This document shows, piece after piece, positions 32,701 to 43,800 of a DNA stretch of 64,000 nucleotides (position 1 is the first letter of the stretch; each line of letters begins with the position of its first letter). The notes under the pieces are model-generated. The model saw only the letters and a program-made list of their open reading frames with translations. It was not told the DNA's origin and did not search any database. Both the position numbers and the translations under genes were made by a program. Origin of the DNA: Branchiostoma lanceolatum (lineage: Eukaryota; Chordata; Leptocardii; Amphioxiformes; Branchiostomatidae); NCBI RefSeq assembly GCF_035083965.1, contig NC_089728.1, forward strand, positions 17,547,955 to 17,611,954. The letters are read 5' to 3'.

Positions 32701-34137
32701 TATCAACTATGCAAATGAAGACCTCAAAATACTATAACTCAAGATGGGCTTGATGGATGGTCTTGATTTTTGGTAAGGAGATAGCTTACGTGATGCTTTG
32801 TATGATTGGATATAATTATGCAAATCAGATTTTCAAATTTGCATAACTAATGAGACAATTTTAAAAGCCTGCTGTGTTGAATGATATGACTATTTAAATA
32901 TGTGACATTTGTAACTGAGGAAGAGAGGAATGTTGATAGATAGAAAATATGCAATTGTAGGCGTAATTTGCATAATTAATGAGAAACTACTATAATTACA
33001 TACAGGTAAATGATGGCAATTTCATACTTTTAGCATTTGAAATTTATGTGAATGTGAACATTGTGAATCAAATTATGCTAATAAGGACCTCATTTGCATA
33101 ATTGATGATAAATGTTAGCATAACCTTCTTTGATAAGCTCATACTTTGGACAACTTCTGTTATTTGGCTGAAGACGATCAACTGGTATGATTTATGATTG
33201 ATGAGAAACACTCCTAAATACGTCAGTCATAAAGGTTCAAATCATTTGGCGAAGGTATGAGGTCGTGGAACTCTAGTTGTCACTGTTGATTTGGAATGAA
33301 AACCTTCAAAAGCATGAATGACATCTGCCTTGTCCAGCTTGTTGGGAAAGAAAGTTAACAACAATTCCATAACAGTTATGACAATTTCTGGTGGTTTTCA
33401 AAATGTTAGTACATGTATTCTTTTTATGACAGCTTTTCCTTCAAGCTGTGGTTACCTTTTCTTCTATATATGTCCATGCCCATAACGAAGCTTTGTGAAT
33501 TTCAACGGTGTAGTCTATAGTGGCCAATATCAAAAGTCAGGGCTCAAAGTCAAAATACTGGGTGCAAGTGAACTTTTGTGCACCCAAAATTGGAGATGTG
33601 CACCATATTTTCGACAGTGGGTGCACCAGTGCACCTAGATATTTTTGTAGGCTATAGGGTAAAAGTACTATTGTACATTCACACTAGTATACAAAATATT
33701 CTTCAAATTTGTATTGGAAAAGACAAGTTCTACTTTGTTTGATGTACTACTTTACTACATGTATGTCTAAGACTTTAAGTGAGCTTTAAAATTATTTTTG
33801 ATAATTGAAGAGTGGCATTAGTGTTTGTAATTGCATTTTGCTTAAAATTGCGTTCTACTTTATTTTATGCACCCAGAATTCTTTCTGTGCACCAACATCT
33901 TAAAGTTAGATGCATGAATGCCTGCATGAGTGCCCCTATTCCTAAATATGAATTTCCAGCCCTACAAGTGTTTTTGTTTCCGAAATGTTACAGGTTGAGC
34001 AGAAATCAGTACCAGTACTAAACCGCTGGCAGCACACATACTGCATCAAGACTGTACTGCAGGAGCTGCGCCGATTAATGTCAGACAAGTCCAACAACAA
34101 ACTGACACAGCCCCCGGAAGGCTCCTTGTTTCCCTGA
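23782..34137 (+). CDS. UBE2V2: Ubiquitin-conjugating enzyme E2 variant (UEV)
   Basis: Four coding exons, 23782-23797, 27875-28017, 31891-32016 and 33994-34137 (TGA), phases 1, 0, 0, giving 142 aa. The first coding exon is only 16 nt: MASQV joins [19 protein letters not shown]. Next come [60 protein letters not shown] and [20 protein letters not shown], ending [10 protein letters not shown]. This is the UEV/Mms2 fold. The active-site Cys region of true E2s is replaced by NPNTGVVEQKSVP, so it is catalytically inactive. The family pairs with Ubc13 (UBE2N) to build K63-linked ubiquitin chains in DNA-damage tolerance and signalling. It may be a single pre-duplication orthologue of vertebrate UBE2V1/UBE2V2. 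Confidence 0.95.
25719..25990. mobile_element. MITE, GGGGAATTGCCCC ends
   Basis: GCCTCTGTTGCAGTCCTTTT near 25734 pairs with AAAAGGACTGCAACGGAGGC ending near 25978. Outer tips are GGGGAATTGCC and ATTGCCCCC. Confidence 0.75.
26000..26255. repeat. Dispersed repeat B, copy 1
   Basis: CTGTTCCCCAGGGTAAGGG, then CATGGGGGTGCAGTGCCCTT. The family recurs at about 38285-38490, 54035-54310 and 54430-54545 (CTGCTCCCCAGGGTAAGGG; CAGCGCCCC), with a shared upstream block (TGTCAGACAG, TTGAAGACTGTGG). Non-coding. Confidence 0.7.
27172..27430 (+). mobile_element. tRNA-derived SINE
   Basis: The head resembles a tRNA: AGTGGCCTAGCGGTTAGGC (box A-like) and AAATTCGATTCCCGGC (box B-like), without a full cloverleaf. 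The body GAAAGGCACTAAACACGACT is shared with the SINE at 36165-36500. Confidence 0.8.
27444..27804. mobile_element. MITE with about 130-bp terminal inverted repeats
   Basis: CTCTCCAAGCAGAGGAGGG at 27451 matches the inverse of CCTCTGCTTGGAGAG near 27781. Matching continues inward through TAGGTGTTTTTG, GCTTTCTACTTTGTCAT and GTCTCTTCAAACC. It ends 70 bp before UBE2V exon 2. Confidence 0.85.
28645..28740. repeat. hAT-like tail relic
   Basis: CAGGGCTCCAGACTAACTTT is followed by AGGAGCACTGTGCTCCTAA, a self-complementary core repeated as TTAGGAGCACC. Similar structures with different cores lie at 31478-31590 and 33538-33965. Confidence 0.5.
28978..29710. mobile_element. TA-flanked inverted-repeat element, family C, short form
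   Basis: Ends TAGAGTCCATTCCGAGTCAC and GTGACTTGGAATGGACTCTA, 733 bp, A+T-rich interior with TTTAGAAATATTT-like words. The 2.7-kb element at 50351-53046 has the same ends. No transposase. It lies in UBE2V intron 2. Confidence 0.85.
30261..30568. repeat. Tandem duplication, 181-bp period
   Basis: GGGCATAGGTTCCCCGGCTG and GCAAGCAATGATTCACAT recur in two blocks of about 120 bp, with only a few substitutions. Confidence 0.9.
30770..31440. other. GC-richer island in UBE2V intron 2
   Basis: A GC-rich tract (about 30830-30910, ACCGCGCGGCGCCGCC) in otherwise A+T-rich intron. The open frames here show no domain and no splice context. Origin unknown. Confidence 0.35.
31478..31590. repeat. hAT-like tail relic with GTCGCAC core
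   Basis: GGTCTTAATTTTTGATTGTC, then GTCGCACCGTGCGACCGTGA and repeated TCGCAT/GTCGC. Same architecture as 28645 and 33538 but a different core. Confidence 0.45.
32095..33110. repeat. LINE-derived repeat array, interrupted
   Basis: ACTATAACTCAAGATGGGCT plus TGATTTTTGGTAAG occurs near 32095 and again near 32735. TGTGACATATGTAACTGAGG near 32660 and TGTGACATTTGTAACTGAGG near 32901 are a second repeated block. The MITE at 32260-32651 is inserted within it. Confidence 0.65.
32260..32651. mobile_element. Young MITE with 8-bp target duplication
   Basis: 86-bp inverted ends starting CATCCTCGTTCACCAGGACC differ at one position only. Target duplication TCTCAAAC at 32252-32259 and 32652-32659. 392 bp. 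The interior repeats GCTCATTAATTATTCATGAG twice. An 8-bp duplication suits hAT- or P-like transposases. Confidence 0.95.
33538..33965. repeat. hAT-like relic with GTGCACC core
   Basis: Starts CAGGGCTCAAAGTCAAAATA, holds GGTGCACCAGTGCACC, and ends near TTTCCAGCCCT. It lies directly upstream of UBE2V exon 4. Confidence 0.5.
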
Positions 34138-34937
34138 GCAGAGGGGAGAGAGAAAGTCGTGGAGAGAGAAAGTCGTCTTTGTCTCACGCAAAACCATGTA
34201 TCACAACCAACCTTCCCACCAAAATGTGCTCAGTTTCAGGGGTGGTGTAATCAGTAGCGCTCGGTGATAGAAATGTTAGTGCTTTCCTATCCTAATCTTT
34301 AAAAAAAACAACCTGTTCACCCTTTCTTAGAGAAATAGTTCAGTCCATGTACTACTACTGGAACTCAGCACTTAAGGGCAGAGGGGTGGGAAGGGGTGGT
34401 ATGTACAACTACTACTGAAAGAGAGCAAGAACACACACACACACATACATACAGAACTGCAACAACTTCTAGGGCCTATCAAATACATGTGATTGACCCG
34501 CACTAGTTTTCTTCTGGGTGGAGGTCTGTGCTAGATTATAGTAACCGTCTTCCCGCCCATACAGATGCATGGTTGTGTTGTCAAACAATAAGTGATCTGC
34601 ACTAAAATGCATTGCTGGTAACGTAAGCTTCAGAAAGCTAAAAGGGGGGGAGGGGGGTGGGGAGAGATTGGGATCAAACTCTTTTGATAGCTTTTGTGGG
34701 GCGCAGAAAAAGACAAAAGAAAGCACAAATGTTAAAAACTCTTCAGCAAATAACATTAGCATGACAGGTTTGTTTGGCAGAAAGTTGTGAACTTAAGAAA
34801 AGTATTGTTTTGGTAAGAAGAAAAGTTTCCTTTGTTTTTGATTCCTTCTGGCAATAGAATATAAGTTGTAAGTTGTCATTTTTTTGTCACCCCTTTGGTT
34901 TGTGTACTCTGTTGTGTACAGTACGATGTTCATTAGA

Positions 34938-34943
34938 AATAAA
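34938..34943 (+). terminator. UBE2V polyadenylation signal
   Basis: AATAAA about 800 bp after the stop. The 3' UTR (34138-34937) contains a short (CA)n at 34430-34445 and no other feature. Confidence 0.6.
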
Positions 34944-35048
34944 TGGAATGGTACTTACAATCTGAAAGTGCTTGTGTGTTCTCTTAAAATGTGTGTTCTA
35001 GTCCACTGTAAGTCTCTAACTATTCCCGAAAAACTGTTGGGTAAGATA

Positions 35049-35375
35049 TAGCACTTATGTCATACCTGGGCCACGAAAATGTTCGATAATTTTCCATATC
35101 ACACGGGTTTCTAGACTTGTATCACACGGGCTTCCATAGAATATTTTGAATGAATTTTGAGCGCATGGGTTGCGCCGCCGTCTAAAATTCATATACCGGA
35201 TTCGGAGGTTGGAATCAATGTTGTTACAGTTTTTTGTTCGAGGACACAAACCTCCCTCAACTTCTGGCGCATTCCGCACTGAAATGTGTGTTTTCTCGGG
35301 TAGGTATGACATAAATAAAGTACAACCCTCGGTCCCAGTCAGGCTGGTACCTCGGGTGATACGGAACATATATTT
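35049..35375. repeat. Dispersed repeat D, uninterrupted copy
   Basis: GTCATACCTGGGCCACG, ATTCGGAGGTTGGAATCAAT, TTTTTTGTTCGAGGACAC and GGTATGACATAAATAAAGTA are collinear with 55297-56090. In that copy a MITE is inserted at the place corresponding to TTTGAATGAATTTT here (about 35147). Confidence 0.75.
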
Positions 35376-35549
35376 ATATATATTTTATATAAAATATTAA
35401 ACATTAAATATATTTATTTCGCAACCCATTACAAGTTAGTGAAGATTTCTTTTACAATATGGGATCCAAGGACAGTCGTTGCCATTTTACTAATTTTTAG
35501 GGAACATGTACTATGATGTAGCATGTTTGGCAAACAGCATGGTTGCCTC

Positions 35550-35630
35550 TTAACCTTTAGCATACTGAAGTAGCCGTTTGGCACCCCATTCTCTATTGGT
35601 TACAGAGGTAGGTAGCAGGGAGAAGGTTAA
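35550..35630. mobile_element. Mini-MITE, TTAACCTT family, copy 2
   Basis: TTAACCTTTAGCATACTGAA ... GCAGGGAGAAGGTTAA, 81 bp, in the gap between UBE2V and the formin. Confidence 0.75.
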
Positions 35631-36164
35631 CTGCATGCTAGGTGTGTTTCTACTATGTGGCCAGCAGTTTGTGATAGCTTGAAAGTTCATCTGTGTTGGT
35701 AGAAATCATGCTCAAACGAATTTTAACTGCAATTTCCAACACAAAAAAATTGGACTCACCCAAATTTTCGACCGTACGACATCGGTCTTTGTCAAGGAGT
35801 GATCCATCCACCGCTGGGGTGACGTCACGTTATGCAGATAGCACACGTGACTGAGTAGTGGATCGTAAAAATGTGATAACATAATATTTCTTTTGCTGTA
35901 CTGGTACCACTGTTAACTTCTTAAGCCACGTAGGACAGTGGTCCTTATAAATATAGCATGCTGAGTTTTAAAGTACATCTTGTGGTGCATAACATGATTT
36001 GCTTCAGCCCATAGCAGGTTCAATTGGTTGGGATGGTAATTTACTATAATTGTAGTGTACACCTTGGCCTATTCAAATTTCAACCATCCTCATGTAATTT
36101 TCATTCCTCAGATTGACCAAGGACTTATTTCAACCCCATTTAATTAAAAGGACTTGCAATCATT

Positions 36165-36500
36165 GTGGCGTTGCAGTGGCAAGGTGTGTTGCTCAGAACC
36201 CAGAGGTCCTGGGTTCCAATCCGGCCCCCTAATTTGCCCCGTTGACATTGTGCCCTTGGGAAAGGCACTTAACACGACTTTCCTTACTTCACTCAGGTGG
36301 AAAAGAGTACCTAGCTTCAGTTAGGGACATCCTTTGAACAGGATTTAAAGGAAGGTCCCGTGTTCTAGCACGTAAAAGAACCCACCACACTTATCAAAGA
36401 GTTGGGTCCATCCCCGTGTGAGTGGATCAAACGTTACAGTAACAGGTCCAGTTGACATCTTGAAAAGCTGATAATCACCTGTTATGTTGTAAATCTTAAT
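36165..36500 (+). mobile_element. tRNA-derived SINE
   Basis: A box B-like GGGTTCCAATCCGGCC follows an A-box-like head. The body is GGGAAAGGCACTTAACACGA, and the tail includes GTAAAAGAACCCACCACACT. It lies just past the formin polyadenylation signal. Confidence 0.8.
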
Positions 36501-36541
36501 AAATGAATGAATAAAAACATGTTTAAAAAATGCTACAAAAC

Positions 36542-36547
36542 TTTATT
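36542..36547 (-). terminator. Formin polyadenylation signal
   Basis: TTTATT on plus (AATAAA on minus). The stretch 36548-37891 up to the stop codon would be a 1.35-kb 3' UTR. It is A+T-rich with no other feature seen. Confidence 0.5.
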
Positions 36548-37891
36548 GCAATGCAAGAAATATTACAAAGCTGTTTGTAAAATACATGTAAATGTATCGT
36601 AAATACACATATGAATATAAACAATTTAGTTCCACTGATAGTACATCCAAAAATATTCTGACAAAACACATTGTGAATGACCTCTCTGAAACAAGAATTG
36701 GGGGTGGGGGGCATTTCCACAAATTTTCAGAAATTGGAAATAACTCTTTTGGTTCAGCAGTTTGAAAATGGTACAACCACAGAATTTATATTGCTTCCTT
36801 AGTTAGTATTCGCTACATGCATGCATTGTCCAGTGAACTCCTTTACTTATCCAACTTTGCACTAAAACTACAAATTTGACAAACTTTTATACATGTACAT
36901 TTCACAATGTCATATTCTATGATATACATTTCACCTTTAGTAGATAAAATAAAAGTACACATAAACTCTGAGATATGCTTATAACTCATTTAAACTGGAC
37001 AATATCACAAAATCATGGACAGAACAGACTGCATTGAGGACTTGGCATTTGTTGAGAAAGCTTGAATGTTGTCCGAATCTTCAATATGGAAACAGACTTT
37101 GTGCCCAGAAAGTGAGCCAATATAAAACTTATTTGAAGGAGTGTCACTCATATCTGATATTCAAATTGTGTGAATATTCACAAACAAATCAATTCATAAA
37201 ACTCTGACTTTCATAAAAAAGGAATGTTGAAAAAGCTTATTAACCCGTCTATGGTCCCTTTCACACACAAAAACAATCAATTTATACATGTGCTGTACCT
37301 TTCACAAAAAATTCTTCTAAAAAAGGAAGACTTTTTGTAACATCTGAATAGTAAAATGTAATAACTAAATGCATGCATGCATAATATTTGACTAATATCT
37401 AAGCATAGCACACTCTTCACTGTGATTCTTTAATCTCCAAGCAGATCTGACGATGGCATTAAGACCGTATCACGATCAAACTGGCAAAAGGAGTTTTCAT
37501 AGTCACCTGTTTGGAGATAAGTGATTGTTACATGACATGTAAAGTCTGTGTCAGGAATGTGTAAAAAATATGTATAATACTATCTCTGGGTTTGGCATCA
37601 ATAATCAATAAAAATACAGCAAAAAAAAGAACATTTTGAGCATTACACACAATACAGTATATCTATTGCCTCATCATTGGTCATACACAATACATCAATT
37701 TCAAAGACAATTATTTCAGGATATGTCACATATTGAGACAATCTTTAAATGTCTAAATTCAACACAGAAACTTTGACAGCTAGATAACATGAGAATAAGG
37801 CTGGTGTGTCCTCCTAAGATGTTTCACAACTTCTGGCTGTTTGCTTAAGACGGTCATAGACACCCAAGTTCAATATGTGCCTCAGCTACCT

Positions 37892-40800
37892 GTAATTGAA
37901 AAAGAGAAAAAAAGGTTCAGTGTAAATGTTACATATATCTACATGTCAACTACTGGTCTCCACTTGCTACTGAAACTATTTTGTTCTCAAACTACGGAGA
38001 ATGTACATGACATTGTAGATCAGGTTTTTAAAATTTTTTTTTAGTAGAAAAGGGAGAAGAACGCCAGCAGTGGAGAACCTTTACTGAATGGTATGCTGCC
38101 CCTACAGCTGACAAGGCTATGGGAGAGTGAGTGAGTGAGTGAGTGAGTGAGTGATTGATTGAGTGAGTGAGTGAGTGAGTGAGTGAGTGAGTGAGTGAGT
38201 GAGTGAGTGAGTGAGTGAGAGAAAGGGGAGAGCATTGTGACGGAGCGGCCAAGTAACCAAGCAGGGGGATGGCGTGAAAAAAGGGGGAACTTGAAATGGG
38301 GTATTCTAAAGCTTCCCGTTGGGCAAAAATTACTGCAGACAGGTCACATTTGAAGACTGTGGTCACATGTGACCTACTAGCATCTCTGGTCAATAAGAAT
38401 GGTATGCTTGTCAGAGAATCTGCTCCCCAGGGTAAGGGGGCACATGGTCAGGGTGCTGCGCCCTTGTTCCCCGCTTTAAAAAAGCCCTGTAGATAATGAA
38501 ATTACTCACTTTGTGCCCACTGGTCTTGACTGTTGTCCTGGTCTGGACTAGGCATGGCGGGAAGGGTGTCTCTGAGGGAGGTGAGCATCGTATGATGGTC
38601 CGAGGTGGGGGAGCGCTAGGGTCAAAACATGAATTGTTAGCACATCTTCACTTTTGCAATGCAGGAGACCACAGAAAAACCATACTTACTCTGATAAGAT
38701 GTAAAGGGAAAAGAATACATGAGAATATTCGGTCTGAAAGTGGGTTGTCTGAACTGGGTTGTCATTTTTAGTATCATCAATTTGAAAACGGTGTCCACTC
38801 TTCCAGTTCACAACATTCAGAGATAACGTCAAAAATATGCAGCTACATGTAGATGATTGCAGTAAATATACTTGTGACTGTATGTATGAAGGCCAAGTGA
38901 AGATGACTATTACATGATCAACAATACTATTACAAAGTTCTTTACCTACAACCCAGGGCTGTCTCCTGAGCTTTAATTTTTTTCCCCGTTCCACTCATTG
39001 TTTGAGATCCAATGATTTAGTTTTCGTTGTTAAATCTGTCATTCTAAGCCTACAAAAATGCATTTTCATCAATCTTATGTCATGAGGTTCCAATTTTTTA
39101 GATGGATAGGGCAACATTTTTTTCCGTCGTAACAAGCAAATTTCGCCCTGCTACAACCACACATTTATAAGACCCGAAGTTTCGGCTTCCTAAGGGCAAT
39201 AATGACACTTCCCATTGCAGCTAAGTATTCCCTTCAGTGTTACAAATGCAGTACAAAATCATTATTACCTCAAGGAAGGTGACAGAAGGTCACCGAAACT
39301 TCGGCTCTTGTAAATACGTGGTTGTGAATGAAAAAAGTAATTTACCAACTCAATTTTTTCATGGGTGTTTAACAATAGTTTCAAGGTAACAAAATCGCCT
39401 CAGACTTACCAACTTGACTGCTGCTCCAGCTAGTGACCCCTGCATGATGGCCCCCAGCTTCTTCCTGGGGTCGTTCCTCTTCTCCTCCTCCTCCCTCAGC
39501 TTGTCCCTGGCGATGTCGAAACTGGCCAGGAACTCCGACACAGCAGAGAAGACCTCCTGGGAGTCTGTACCGGGCAGCTCCCCATACAGGCCCTAGAAAA
39601 CAATTACGAAGGCTAGACGTCCAAGTAAACAATACTTAAAAGACAATTTAAACTCTACGACTGGATAGAAGTCGTAGATTACTTTCAGTAGCAGAACTTG
39701 GACAAAGCAGAGAACACCTGACCATACAGACCCTATAAAATGTTTATGAAATAAAGTGATTATCAATCCAGTTTAGCTCACTTAGGAGTTATTCTTCCAC
39801 TGGTCGTGACAGAGAAGACAGACGCCATGTACAGTATTTACAGGTTTATTGTACCGAGGAAATTCCCCTAGCTCTTTTCCACAAGCGCGATGAACAGTGG
39901 ACCACGGCTTAACGCCCTGTCCTAAGGACTGCAACCTTTTCCAGAAGCGTGCATGTGGGGTCAACGACAACAGCCGGAGTTTGAACTCACGACTTCTTGG
40001 TGCAGAGGCAGGATCACAAATCCAGTACACTACACATGCTACTTGTATTAAATTCACGTTTGATCTGTGGTTGAATAAGTTATAACCAATATACATGTAT
40101 AGGAAACCATCATTGTACTAAATATTTACCAGAACTTTGTTGAAAGTGTCCCTCATGGCAGAACACTGTTTCTGTAGTGCATTCAGTTCCTTTTCATGTG
40201 CAGAGATCTTGTCCTGAAAACAGAAAGAAAACATTTAGAGAGGTGAAGAAGTGTTCTATAAAATCTAAATGTCATCTGGTAAAAGTGATCTTGAACCAGT
40301 TTAGCTCACTGAAGAGCTAATCTTCCACTGGTTGTGACAGAGAAGACAGACGTTATATACAGTATTTACAGGTTTAAAGTACAAGGAAATTCCCCTATCT
40401 CTCGACACCTACAATAAAAAGTGGATCAGGGTTTAAAGCCATGTCGGGTGAGTGACATAGCCTGGATTCAAACTCGCGGCTTCTTGGTCCAGATGCAGGG
40501 CCAATAACCATTGGAATATGCAAAATACCAGTAATAGGAAGATAATAAAAACTGTTTGGAAAAATTCACAACACTCACCTCAACCTCTTTACAGAACTCT
40601 AAGTCTCTCTTTGAGGGAGAGTTCTTCTTCTTCTTCATGTATGACACATGTTTCTTAGCTTTTAGTAGGTCCTTGGTCATCACTGAGAGAAACAAGGCAT
40701 TTTTTCTTAAAATTCAAGAACTCTTACACTTTCATTCACAAATACAAATTTAAATTTTTTACAAAATACATCGTATCTTACATAGACATCTTTTATAATC

Positions 40801-43800
40801 TGGAACAAATCTATATACTAGTACATTGTCAAAATAGGAGTCTTTCACAGACAACAAACCCACCTTCCATTTCTGCCATCAAGCCTTTCACAGAAGCTAT
40901 CAGAAAAACAGGAATAAAATGGGAAAGCTTTTATTTAATTAGTTATTACAATACACTGATAATGATACTTATCTCACTTTCTTTTCACACAAAAAAACTT
41001 TAATCACATCTATCCAGTGGCATGAGACCAGAGCTGTTTCCAGGTTTAAATTTTTTCCATCCTACTCTTGGTTGGGAACCGACCATCCTACCAAATAAGA
41101 ATCCATCCAGGCATTCTCGATTTATGATGTTTACAGAGGGACACCCACACGAACGCTGTGAAAAACTTAACCTTGTTAGCGAAGGTAATAAATGAACAAA
41201 TAAGCATTTAGAAACATACCTCCTGCAGCCCTCTGCACACAGTGCATCTCAGCAGACACGTCCAGCAGTTGTGGCTCCTTCTGCTTGATCTGTTCCACTA
41301 CAAACTGTAGCAGACTGGAGGCCCTGTCACTGCTGTAGGTTTCAGACAACTGCAAGGTACAGATTGTTTTAGTTTTTTTTCTTGCTAGATTTTTGGCAGC
41401 ACCTCGGGGGGCGGGGCTAAACTATTCTTCATTCTACTTTGACAGTCAGGTTTACCCAAAAGGGCTACAATCCTTTTGCAAAGAAAAGTGGACATTCATA
41501 ATATGCTTGGAGGATATCATTATCATTAACTAACATGTAACTAACATTTAGCTTTGGAATGTTCCTACACTTCTGATATAAGTGCCCGTTTGACTTTGGT
41601 CAATCATGTTGCATTAGTGAATAATTCCAAATGGTGAATACATGTAGTTAATGTCCCAGTGACAAAAGTTGTAACACAACTCGCTGCTTGGCCATCTGGA
41701 TCAAAATTCCGAATCAAATTCCGTGGATCCTAGCAATGCCTATATAGGGTAGGCCTAAGCTCGGACATGTTGTAGGGGATTGCATTCATCATTTTAGATA
41801 GTGAGGTAAAGTGGATGGCCCTGTGCACAAGGAAGCTTCAGGCATCAAATCTCTGCGTGTAAAAGAACCCAGCACACTTGAGAAGAGTAGGGGACCTGGT
41901 GTGCTTTGCTAAATACTAGTATGCGAGACATAGTGAAGCTGTATTGCACTACTAGCTAACAGAAAAGCGCCTTGGTTCATCCTCAGTCTGAGGGTTGACT
42001 GCGTTACCTTTACTAAGACAACTGGAGTAGTGTATACCTTGGAAAGAGAAACCAGGCGGAAGCCCCGTGCTGCTCCCCTGGTGGTGCCGATGTTGATACG
42101 GTTGCCCACGGCTAGGACGTACTCCAGTACCTGGTGGAAGTGCTTCTGTTCTACCAGCTCCTGACACGCACCAAAAGTGGTGTGGATGGTCTACGAGAGA
42201 AGAAAAAAAGTCAAGCTGTCAGTAGCATAAGGCAGAATCTTCTATGTCTTGAGTTAATAGCCAGTAGACTCCACTTATTTGTGAAACTTTTTGAGGCAAA
42301 ATTCGCCCATTCACAGAGAAGTCTGAAATCCCAAACAAATCAGGGTGTCTTCTGGATGCTCTACACTAAAAAAAAAAAGAAATCAAAAACCCTATTTTTT
42401 TCTGAGGACACCCATAGGACGCCTTGTTTCCCTGGTAATTACATACACATGTACTCAAGTTCAGGTTCAGGTCCGAATTCAAGTCCAGAGGTTCAGGTCC
42501 GAACTTATAATAAGTACGGACCTGAACCCATGGCACATGCAAAATTTCATGTTAACATACAATTTCTAAAATATGAATGCAAAATTATATATAGTCAATA
42601 GTAAACAGAAAAGCTCAGTCAAGACCACAAAAACAGCAATGTTTTTGTCTTTTTCCAGTGCAAATTTCATGATCTATAGAAGCCTTTAGATCGTTTAGAG
42701 CAAAATTTAAGCGAGAGATACTTTTTTGCAAGTCCGGACTTAGTTCCTGACGTTTAGGTTTTTCTGGACTTGAACTTAAATGTTTTTACAAGTCCAGTTT
42801 AGGTCAGGAGTTTAGGTACGCAGCACTATAAAAGCCTGATGGAAAAGTGTTCCTGTGACTGACTGTAGTTCGGGTGACAGAGGAAGAATGGTCAAGTAGG
42901 TCAAGTAAGTCAAGTGACTGACCGGTGTGAGGTCCTGTATCTGTTCAGGTAGTTCGGCCATCACCATCAGCAGGTCCAGGCGAACCTCCACCATCGGTAC
43001 GCTGCACATCTCCAGCATGAACCGGTCGCTGGACTCCAGCTCCGAACGGTCGCCGTGGTACGACCGGAACAGCTCCTGCTCTTCCGAGGTGGGCAGGAAT
43101 CTGGGGTGGGGAACAGAATGTAAGAATGAGACAAGAAATTTTCTACAGCCATCTTATACCACACTCATCACTCACTCACTATCCGGTTTATCGTCAAGAA
43201 TCTTTTCCCCATGATCTGGGGGTTTGACGTGCTTGCATGCTGATGGGGGAACTTGGTGGCCGCTCGCCAGGTGCCTCTGTCCTGTGGATTCACATCGTGT
43301 AGGTTGAGGTGGTGGAGGTCCTCCTTGATCTTGTCAATCCACCTCTTCCTTGGTCGTCCTCATGGATTTCGGCCCCCCACCGTCATGCCGATGAGTTTCT
43401 TGGGCCACCTCTCCCTGTCCATTCTTTCAAGATGCCCATACCAATGTAGATGATTGGATCTTATCATATCCTGCACACTGTGTACTCCTAATCTGGCTCT
43501 AACTTGTTTTGCTGAGAGTGTTTCTGATAGTTTCCTGGGGCATATCCATTGGACCATGGCTTTGTCGCTCCTGTCAAGCCTCTTGATGTCCTCTGTTGCC
43601 ACAGCCCACCACTTTCTTATATACAGTACGGACACCAAGTAAGACCATGTTCATTTGATCACATGGATGACATCCCCTCAGAACCCCAAAACTGATGCGA
43701 GCGGGATAAAAAATGGCAAAAAAGCAACAAATTGCCTTCATTATGAAATCTAAATGGTCAGGAAGGTTGAACAAACAACTAAAAATATGGTATGCCAAAG

